Below are positions 45,351 to 54,769 of a DNA stretch of 64,000 bases, one piece after another. The stretch comes from Darksidea phi (Eukaryota; Ascomycota; Dothideomycetes; Pleosporales; Lentitheciaceae), in the NCBI GenBank assembly GCA_030770425.1, contig JASJFT010000178.1, positions 32,652 through 96,651 on the forward strand. Reading direction: 5' to 3'. The notes beneath the pieces were generated by a model. That model had not been told where the DNA came from and made no database searches. It worked only from the letters and a program-made list of their open reading frames with translations. The translations under genes were made by a program, and so were the position numbers. Numbering within the stretch: position 1 is the stretch's first letter; each line of letters begins with the position of its first letter.

Positions 45351-46874
45351 ATGCCCTCAGATGTCGGACCTTATGATGGACGTAGAGCGCGGCGGAAGCG
45401 TTGTGATACTTGCGTTAAGCGCAAAATCAAAGTAAGAGCCTATCTCTTACAAGCCGTAACCTCGCTGATAAGACCCAGTGTCATGGAGGTATCCCTTGCG
45501 AGAACTGCAAGCGGACTAATCAAGCCTGCAAAACGCCAGCCAAGCCGGCATTCTTTACACCAGTATTTGTCGGCGAGTCCCTGAGCATCGACGCCAGAAA
45601 CAGGTCATCCGCTTCTTCGTTAGCGGGCGCACCCACTTGCTTCATGCTGCGGCCTCCCTGTCCGAAGAGTTCCGAACGGAATCTTCCTTACTTCTTCATG
45701 TCATTCTTGCCGATGAACATTCTCGCAAGCGACAGTGTGCCGATTAGTGCTGATCTTTTGGCAATGGCACAATCCTCGCGTGGGTTGAGGGACGCGATTC
45801 ATGCTGTAGCCGCACTACATCGCAAACACCAGGACCAATTTACTACTACTGAGAAAATGGGAAACTATGAAACCTCCGAGGCCTTGCAGGCTTACAACCG
45901 ATCCGTATGCAGCGTTCAGAAGCATATCGCGTCGAACACGTTTCTAGGCGATCCAACCGCGCTCTGGACAACATTTCTCCTGGGTCTCTTCGAGGTATGC
46001 GTCAATTTGGATAATGTTTGCTCCTTCGTCACAGGCTTATTAGTACTAGTTGATGCGTGACTCAACGGGAACGAATTGGCTATCACACTTCTTGCACGGA
46101 ACATGCACCATGCTCCGTCTCCAGCACCCATCAAGCCTGGCTCGCCCAGGTATCCACAACGCAAAAAAGCGAACATTCTTCCTTACCACTCGTATTTTCG
46201 AAATCGCTCGCTCTTTGATATACTCTTCGCCTACGTTCCTCAGTGAACCGGAGTGGGTTGCTGCTCTAGCGAAGCTCTGGGAAGGCGAAGGTAGAGCTTT
46301 GTGGCATCCCAAGGAAGCCTTATTCGACATCTTACCGTGCATTTCTGACTTAAGCATCCGCGCAATCCGCTTTTGCGAAAATGCACCGCATATGTCATGG
46401 GACGCGCATTACGCCATGGTCCAATCGCTCGCCGATGAAGGTCTAGTTTTACAGACGTCGTTGCAGCAATGGTGGCTAGAGACAACAGCATGGAACCAGA
46501 ATTCCTCAAGTCCAGACACTGATATCCTGGTGGGCTACCTCTACTACCACGCGATCAGTATCTATCTTTCGGGGACGTACGACTACCACATCTACTGGAG
46601 CGTGGCTGGTTCGCCACGTGCGCCAATCTTGTCGAGAAGCGCAATTGAAATGCACGTCTTCGAGATTCTACGCTTGAGCCGAGAGCTATTAGCTCGGGGT
46701 GTGGCGGGCGTATTGTTATTCTTTCCACTCCGGGTCGCAGGAGCAAGAGCAGTCGACGGGTGCTCGAGGAATGATATCTTGGACCTTTTGCACACAACGA
46801 AAACACGGGGGTTCATTGTGTCGGATGCCTTCAAGGTCGATTTGTCGGAGCTATGGGCGAACCGGCTTGCGTGA
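45351..46874 (+). CDS. Zn(II)2Cys6 transcription factor
   Basis: Three exons (45351-45431, 45479-45994, 46050-46874) give 473 residues. The zinc cluster is split by intron 1: KRCDTCVKRKIK, then CHGGIPCENCKRTNQAC, spacing C-x2-C-x6-C-x5-C-x2-C-x6-C with the usual Lys-Arg-rich loop. A typical fungal regulatory domain follows, with RGLRDAIHAVAALHRKHQDQ, DPTALWTTFLLGLFE, LMRDSTGTNWLSHFLHG and RTFFLTTRIFEIARSLIYSS. The last acceptor at 46049 was chosen because the one six bases earlier brings TAG into frame. It is a nuclear regulator with unknown targets; the adjacent divergent lipase is one candidate. Confidence 0.87.
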
Positions 46875-47482
46875 TATTTTGTATACTTTTACTTCTGTCG
46901 AAACAAATATAACCCTTTAGCGAGATCGCGCTGAGGATGTATGCAAGGCCGCCTATGGGTTAAATAACATTGTATGTGGAGTTTTAGCTATTTGGTTTGG
47001 ACCTGCATAGCGGCAGTCTCTTTTGTAAAGTCCGCAAAAACCACAGTAGGAGTTTGTACACAGTAGAGGTGTGGAGTTTAGTTATATTGGATGTTAAAAC
47101 CCCTTTCTAGCTAATAGAGGTCCTTGTTACGCCCTTAAAGCTCTAACTCTACATTTACCACCGTACTAGAGTGACACATCTATTCTAAAAGGCACCGATA
47201 ATTACGCACTCATGAATCCGCAGTCGAACTTCAACAGCTTTATTTTACTACTTTAATCCAAAGTATTACTCAATCAGAATTTACTGCTATTGTAGGGCAT
47301 ACAACATCTGTACATTAAGAAGTTAGAAATTCGTATGCTAGACAAAGATATTGCGCATTGCCAGCCGAGGCCCGTTTCAGCCCGCCCTAATGGACGAGCG
47401 CAGTCTAGTTCTACTATCATCGCGGTGGGCCAACACGCTGGTATCGCTGTCACAGATAGTCTCGCTTGCGGCGTTCATTCAG
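46875..47482. repeat. Spacer with dispersed repeat, copy D
   Basis: Positions about 47010-47085 match the left part of copy B (21225-21290), sharing CACAGTAGGAGTTTGTACAC and AGTAGAG. The rest of the spacer is AT-rich with no gene. Confidence 0.55.
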
Positions 47483-48488
47483 CTAGGCCAGACTGTGGGT
47501 CCCTAAGTGGGTCACGCGTCTCCTCCCCCCTCTGAAAAAGCGGTCCATCAATATAGCCCCGTTCTGATTCAGAAATGGCGCCAGCAAGACTTCGTCCATT
47601 ATTTTATAGACCTCACCGACTGCATCGTTCAGCGATGCCGGGTGGGGTGGAATCTTCCCCGGCTCTGTGAGATTAAGCAGTGTATCGCGAACATCAGGTG
47701 GAAGAGCGACCTTGGAATGTGAGATACACATGTGTAGTCACAATTAAGGGGTGAATGCTCACCTCTCGACGGCCGGACTCTCGAATATAATCGTGAATCA
47801 ATTGTGCCCACAACGTGAGCAGAAAGGCACTCTTCTCCGATTGTGCCGATATAGGGCTTTCTAGGTGACGGTTGAGTATGATCGTATAGAACTCTTAGTA
47901 ACTCGATACGTCCATTGTGAATTCTAGAAGCTGAAGACAGTGGTTTTGCGAGAGGAATCCCATAAAGGAGTTTAATGTCCTTGGTAGCGGGACGGTATTT
48001 GCAAGGATCTCTGATGAGTTTGGTTTTCGCACTGTAGGCTCGGGGAAGTACTTGACATGTATCTGTCGGTAGAGCTCGATGTCCTCCTCATTCTCTGCGA
48101 ATTGACTGTTGCTAGCGTGAGAGGGAAACATCGAGTCCGCATCGCCATCGGTATTTTCTCTATCAGCTGGCGTTCTTGCATGCGTCGGGTTAATGCTGCC
48201 AAATCTTTGGCTACTCGAGGCATCCTGTGGCAAGTCCTGCTTCTGAGGCGCAAGTTGGCGACCATCGACCACATTCACGACATGTGTGACCGCCGTTCTC
48301 GATTTCCACACTTTCAGTGGAAGCTGGATATAGCGGGATTGTTCACACTTCGCACAGATCAGAGCCGTTGAGGTAAGCATACATATAGGTGGCCGCTTAT
48401 TCTTATTGGATGAGCATACCATGAGGGTTGTTGTGACCTGCGGGGCGAACAACTCAATCGTCACTCTTAGAGAGCTGATGACTCTCAC
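47483..48488 (-). pseudogene. RGS-domain protein gene with one in-frame TAA
   Basis: The minus strand reads one frame from 48488 down to 47483, with a 52-nt GT-AG intron (47711-47762) and one stop, TAA at 47895-47897. Before the stop: VPLPRTLNSFMGFLSQNHCL and QLLEFTMDVSSY. After it: EFYTIILNRHLESPISAQS, LLTLWAQLIHDYIRESGRRE, and beyond the intron LPPDVRDTLLNLTEPGKIPP. This is the layout of a fungal regulator of G-protein signalling. The stop falls where Gln, Lys or Arg is common, and CAA to TAA is the simplest path. The product would lack the second half of its RGS helices. The N-terminal start is uncertain. Confidence 0.6.
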
Positions 48489-48764
48489 GGCCTACCTTGA
48501 AGCAGGCTCACCGACGAGCCAGCCAGCCTCACCTCCAAGAAGAAGAGGCCCCAAGGAAACTCCATAGATACCTACTTAGAAGTCTCGGACAGAGGTATTC
48601 CCACGGTGAATGCCACCAGCCAGGCCTAAATCTTGCTTTACTAGCTAGCCAACGTAGCATGATGCCCTTGACCAGTCCGTCCACAGAAAACATGAACGTG
48701 TTGCAAACACCAATAAGCAGTCTAGATAAGTGTGTGGAAGCATTGCGACACTGATAAAGTCCTT

Positions 48765-48965
48765 AGAACAATAATCGAATGAGTAGCAGCCATCGCGTCA
48801 TCAAACTCGCGGAATAACTCAAAAGGTGATACAAAAAGGTATTTCATCCTGAATACCTTGAAGCGCAAGAGGGTTGTTGACACCAAAGGGGCGGGGGGTT
48901 GCAGTCGTTTGCCTGAGGCGTCACAGCATAAAGAGTAAGCCATATGCAGTAAAACTACATGCTTT
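48765..48965. repeat. Dispersed repeat, copy C
   Basis: It shares with copy A (complement) and copy B the segment from GAATGAGTAGCAGCCATCGC to TACCTTGAAGCGCAAGAGG. With copy A it also shares the following GGTTGCAGT...TTGCCTGAGGC piece. Differences are mostly transitions plus small indels. It is 280 bp from the RGS relic. Confidence 0.65.
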
Positions 48966-50732
48966 GGACTATACAAGCTCACGGCGACTGGGTCAACCAC
49001 TCCCGCGGCGAGAGGATGCACCGTTCTCTTCTTTTGCGTTGCAATCTGGTGAGCTTCGCCATCTATAGGTGACTTTGGTAGGCGTGACAACGACTCTTCG
49101 AAATGATGAAAATACATACAAGTTCTACTCTACATACGTAGAAATCCACTCCTTTGCGCCGACGCCTACCTTTGCCACGAGAGGACGTTATCATGTTTGC
49201 AGGAGCAGGGTTTATTCCCCCGCCATGTTGCAACACTGCGCTACTACCGCAGCTCCTCAGCTCTTCAGCTCCGGGAGGCAAACCCTCACTGACAGCCATC
49301 CAGAACCATGAATCATGACATCCACATCGGGTTGCATGGTATGACATATGCATTGCGTCGACTTTAATATATCATTCGCATCCGCGTCCGCGTTCCGTAT
49401 CCAATCCAGCCCTACCCGCCCAACCACCCTATGCAGACCCATAAAAAACCGCCTCCCAACCGTCTTCCAATCATCTCCCAGTCACCAAAGATCGACAGCG
49501 CAACATTACATACCGGTCGCGCCGTTGCGGCGGGAACGGTGTGGTTCTTAATCTACGCGGTTCGCAAGTGCAGGGCAGCTGGCGACGCTGGAGCACTATA
49601 TTATGTATTGATTATCGAGAAGTCGGGACGGGGCTGGAGCGGAGGGGATGGGAGTCGCCGACGCGGGAGTGCGATGCAGCGGTTAAGTACGTGGCTCATG
49701 CACGTATGCGGCACAGCTTCCATGGGTGGTCGGGTGGAGTTGGGGAAGAAGTGGACCTTTGATGTGTCGTGCTGATGTGGAAGCCAAGCGCGGCGTGGCG
49801 AGCCTTATGGGGCGAGATTATTTGATTACATGGCACGACGGACTGAGACGTAAGATTTTTTTTTGTTGTTGTTGTGATTTGAATTTGCCCGTGTGAGTTG
49901 TGAGGGTTATCGTTTGGATTAGGCTTCGGGGCCAGACGGGCGGTCGGTCGTTGGTCAATGCGCAATGGTCCACGAAGGATTCAGCGGTGGCGTTAGCGGT
50001 TGGTAATCGGTTAGTTGACGATTCTGACCAGACGGGCAAAAACAGTGGCTGGAAGAAGGCCAAAGCGCACTCGTTCGGTCGAATGGCCGGTAAGGTGCCG
50101 GGTTTGTGCGTCTTTTCCCAGCCGTGTGAACGATCACGAAACTTTTTCGGCTTCTGGGCTGGACCCTCCTGTTGAAGAGCTGCCGAAAAGGGAAGGAGGT
50201 TGTGATTCGCGCGAGTCGGACTGGGCTTTAAGGCAACCAATTTTCAACTTCGCCTAAATGTTGAGAGCGGGAATGCGATGAATGCGGCAGGGAAGAGCAT
50301 CATCCGGGAGCGGGGGAGGCGATTTGGGTTTGGTGAGCTGTTACAAGGTTGTTGTGCATATGGTAGGGCTGGCGAGTGCGATGATCGACCGCTCACGATT
50401 GTGCAAGGTATGGTTGGAAGTGCAGCGGCGCTGACGACAATGTGTGCAGGGCGGAAAGGCAACGCTTCTCAACCACAAAACACCATTACTATTACATTGC
50501 TGTAGTGAGCGTGTGTGGGGGTATCTAATGCGGTAACCCCAAAGGACCAACCTCCCACAAAGACAACAAAAAAAGCGCACGTTTTCGTACGCTGAACCAA
50601 ATCAAAACAAGAACAACGAACAAGAACGGAAAATCCACCAAAGTGTAGTTCAGTTTTGGCCCCAAATGTATAATCTTCTCATAACAGTCGTGAAAGCTCG
50701 CTCGAATCCTTCATTGTCCTGGCCTCAGGCCT
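48966..50732. other. Gene-free spacer, 1.8 kb
   Basis: There are many short frames on both strands (49069-50580), none with family resemblance. A T-rich run followed by TTG triplets sits at about 49857-49875. Nothing else is supported. Confidence 0.45.
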
Positions 50733-52998
50733 TCACGGAGACAATGGCCGCTGAGTGCCCTCCTCTCCGCTCGTAGCCCACTGCTCTAGCTCTTCAGGCG
50801 TTGGTTGTGATACGACGGTAGTATCGCTCTGAACGGTAGTGTCGCTCAAACCCCTCGTGTGCGATGGGCGGCGTTCCAGTGGCGCTCCTGGTTCCACTTC
50901 GCCTTCCTGTGTTTCTTGCTTTTTATCTGCTTCCTCCCCTGTTTCCGCTATGGCGTCTGGCCGTGCTCCTGGTTTCCGTTCGGTTGATACTTCCCGTCCT
51001 TTAATGACTTCGTCGATCTTGGAATGGAGTGAGGCGTCGCTGGCTCCTCGGCTGTGTACGGGGCTAATCTTAGGTGAAGGGGTGGGTTCAACCTGTGCAC
51101 CGCCTACTTGGAACTTGCCATCGTCGCCAGGGAGTTCTGCTAGAGAGGCTGGTGCGGGAACGCCCGGTGTGCCGGGCGTGTTGTTTCCTGACTCTCGAGT
51201 GGCGCCGTGCCGTCCGAAGTAATCACCACCGTGGTCCTCGCTCTGAGTGCTCGATAGAGGCGGTGGACTATACAGTTCCGCTGGTAAGCTCTCCATCTCG
51301 TTAATCGGGGGAAAGGGGAGGACATCTTTCTGGTCGCGCCCGTAGAGACCGGCAATGGAAGATTTCGGTGAGTTGGCCGGCTCAGAATCGAGCTCGGAGA
51401 CGCGGCGATGCTTGACTTCGGTGCCGGCCGCCATTGTGTCGATTTCCTCACCTTTTTCGGTGTAAGGTTTCTGCCCCGCCTGGCGACGCTTCTTCCACCA
51501 GAAGAAGACACCGAGACCCGCAAGGAGAAAGACTACTACTACACCAACGACTATACCAGCGACGGCCCCGGGCGAAAGACCTCCGCCGTCACCACCAGAA
51601 GGTATCGGCGTTGGAGAGGTACCAGGAGGGGAGTATGTTGTGTTGTAGATAGGCACGAGCTTCTGGTCTTCCGTATTCTCGGAGTAGCGGACAGGCGCAA
51701 CAGTGAAATTACTGCGCTCGTAGTCGACGATGATATAAGACTCCTGGAGGAAGGTGCGGCCAAGGACGTATATACCATTTGGCGATTTCTTGATAGGAAA
51801 GTACGGAGTTTCGTTCTCCCCGGTCGGACTGCTTATCGTGTGGTAGAACGCTTCGTACGGGAACACGATTGATGTGAAGGGGTCACTAGTTTCTCGGGTT
51901 TTCCCAATCCTGAATGAGACTGTGGCGTTCAAATTCTGATTGGTCTCATGGGCCGTCGAGTTCACTGTATATGTCTCATTCTCCTTATGGTACACCAGAC
52001 CGAACCGTTCGGCAAATTTATCGCAGATCTGATCCGGTAGCAATAGATATGGCAACGTGGAGTCAATCGTAGCAAGGAACCCTCCAGGGTCCTTTGTGAA
52101 GGAGTAGGTATTAGCCTCTTTATTTTGGTCCGGCTCGTAGAGGATGGACTGGACGCCAACAACAAGCGTATTGTTTTTCTCGTTCGGCATCTCGATACTA
52201 GCACCTTGCTCGAACTTCACACGGGTCGAGTCGTAGCCGCCTAGGACGAGATTACCTGTGATGCCTTTATGATCATTTCCTGGAACAACATTAGCTTCGA
52301 ATGCGTCTCTTGCATACATCGACTGCCGCTCAGAATTAATGGGATGAGCGCATGCGATGGCGGGTCAAGGCGTGTGAGAGAAAATACTCACGATAGGAGG
52401 CTCCGGCAGTGTGACCATATGAGACGCTTGGGATGGTATATTGGTCTTTTGCGAGGTTGAATAGAAATGGGGACATTTCGCTGCCTCCAGCGGCCACCGA
52501 CCCAGCTGCCAGTCCAAAGGATCCGAGATAATATTCTTTGAATGTGTACTCCATGACGGGCTGGTCCCTCAGGATAATACTGGCCGGTGAACTCTCGCCC
52601 AAGCCGACATACTCTTTCCCCAGGGTGCCGTTCAACTCTTCGCCGTCCCCCCAGTCGGGTTTTGGTATCTTATAGATGCCAGCCTCTACCCACGTCGGCG
52701 ATGATTGTGAATCGTAGCCAAGAGACTGTTTTCCATTGAAGATCTGGACTCCGCGTTCCTTCGCGCATTCTTGATTACACCACTCGGATTGTTTCGGAAC
52801 CAATGTAACAGGCGACGAGGTGGATATGAGAACTTTGAAATTTTGACCCCTGCCCTCCGCATTTCCATCCCCAAGATTGATGTAGAAAGTTGACCATTTG
52901 CCGTCGTTTCCGTTGAAATCGCCACTGGGCTCTACAACGATTGGTTCCGGAAGAAGGGTGCCAGTCGTGTTTGCGTCGGCGCGCTTTCTGAAGAACAT
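50733..52998 (-). CDS. Membrane-anchored aspartic-protease-like protein, probable pseudoprotease
   Basis: Two exons (52998-52392, 52294-50733) read as a pepsin-fold (A1) protein with a C-terminal membrane anchor. The first catalytic site, normally DTGS, reads VLISTSSPVTLVP (S59-T60-S61-S62), so the Asp is gone. The second site is ATIDSTLPYLLLP, where Asp remains. Fold markers include NLVLGGYDSTRV and YVLGRTFLQESYIIVDYER. A single TM helix (GIVVGVVVVFLLAGLGVFF) and a Pro/Ser/Glu-rich tail of about 240 residues follow. The intron end at 52295 was chosen because it keeps phase. No signal peptide precedes the called Met, and an in-frame TGA lies 15 nt upstream; a 5' exon may be missing. It is probably a surface or endomembrane binding or receptor-like protein rather than an enzyme. 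Confidence 0.75.
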
Positions 52999-54769
52999 TT
53001 TCGGTCGAGGTCAAAGAGCATGACGAGCGAAAGGAAGAGAAAGGAGCACCGAACGATAACGACCGGCGACGAAGCGGCACGGTTGTGTAAGACAGGGCTA
53101 AGGCAGTGGCTAGAAGTCAGACAGCCTTGCGAGAAGAGTGTGGTCAGCGTAAGCCGAATGCGGATATGTAAGAGGTCCGGACCACGGTCGAGCTGGGCGT
53201 CAGCTCAGTGGCATCGAAAAGCCACGGTGTGATGCCACGACATCAATGCTCGGATCGAGTCAAATCGAGAGGAGCTCTCGACCGGCTGCTTTCTTTTGAC
53301 AAACCCATCATGCCGTGCGGCGGAGCCTGATATTGATAGGGCAATCTGAGGCAAGTGGGGGGTCCATCACCTGCAGAGGCGCCGGCAGTTCACTGGACAG
53401 CATCTTGCTCGGCCGGTGAGGTGAGGAGGGGTACAGATCCCGGCTCGATGGCCGTCTAGCGGAAGCTGGCGCCGGATGCGAGAGGGTTGCATGGGTTGCA
53501 GGCGTCCAAGAGGGAGTTGCAGGGCGAAGTGGCTCGAGAAGGGATGGTTCCGCCGTGGCCGCGGGCTACTGGTCGAAGCCGGCTAGCCTATCTTACTCAG
53601 CGGTCCGTGCACCAATTAACGCCAACGACATGCCCCCCGCTTTTACCCTTTAGGCTTTACGCACGGTCACGACGCCCTCACCACCACACCTCACCCACCC
53701 TCTACGATGACCTTCTCCGCAACCAGCCATCGTTCTGCACAACTGCATCCCTAGACAGCGCCCAAATTGCACCCGGCCTGGACGCGAACAAGGTCTGCGC
53801 TGGCCAGCACCCGGCCCGCACCACGTCGCCCCCGGGCCACTCGTGACTCTTCCCCACCTCTTTGGCCCCCAGAGCACTACCTATGGTGTGCCGTCCCTGA
53901 CCGAATCCGCCCAGGCGCTCTCGCCATGCATCCATCCGCCGATGACGGGTTGCAGTTCTCTAGCCCACCACGGCAGCGAGCTAGCTAGATGCGGCCGTTA
54001 TATACATCCCGGTCAGCATCCGCCATAGAGAGCCGCCCTAGACCTCAGCTCCCGCAAGCACACCATCTGATCCAGTCGTCCACCCGTGCCTGCCCAGCAT
54101 GAACCGAATGCTACGCCGTATGCACACTGCGCGGCTTGGCCCCAATGTCTTCGCCTCTCACGTTATCCATTGTGGCGTCGCTCACAGTTTGCTTTTGCCG
54201 GTGCGCATTTACTCCAGTTGGGGTTAGTGCGGCTGTATACCCATTCGTCCACTGGTACGAGCCCTCGCCGAACGACGGTCCTCGGAGCGATGCCGGATTA
54301 CTCGTTCTGCCTTCCACTTGCATATCCCGCTCGGGCCATTGTCATGACCACCATGCCCTGGCTACAGGATTATTGGGAAGATCTTGATCGAGCCCAGCCC
54401 CGCCAGCACAACATGCTTCCCGATTCTGCAGTCTGGGTCTCTAGCTGCGGACCTCTTATAGTCACGCGTGCTGCCGCTGTCCTGGGAGCTTTTGCAAGCT
54501 TGAGTCCATCCATTGTTTTGCTCGAGGTAAGTGAGCTTTAATTTGTTCATCTAGGCTGTGATCCGTCATTCGTCCTACCTTCCCAACTATCGTCTCCTCG
54601 TGCGACTTGTGCCCACATTGTGTACCCTTGTCACACCTGGAAACAGCGATACGTGCCCCTCTGGCCAAACTCTTCCTGCTTACCCTGCTACGTCACGTGG
54701 TCGCTGATAGTCCTTAGCTTCAAGCCGCGTCGCACTCGTTCACCCGGTACAGCGTTCTTTCGCTCCATA
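52999..54769. other. Gene-free spacer, 1.8 kb
   Basis: GC-rich sequence between divergently transcribed surface-protein genes. Frames at 53487-54541 on both strands lack family resemblance. It should contain both promoters. A hydrophobic out-of-frame stretch at about 53005-53060 (minus) could belong to a missing 5' exon of the aspartic-protease-like gene. Confidence 0.45.

Noticed and set aside
10457..47897. A complete secondary-metabolite cluster
   Set aside because: No PKS, NRPS or terpene cyclase is present. The GGPPS, regulators and exporter are separated by 27 kb of mostly housekeeping genes.
54086..54541. 151-codon frame upstream of the wall protein
   Set aside because: No initiator context, no family, and overlapping frames of equal quality exist.
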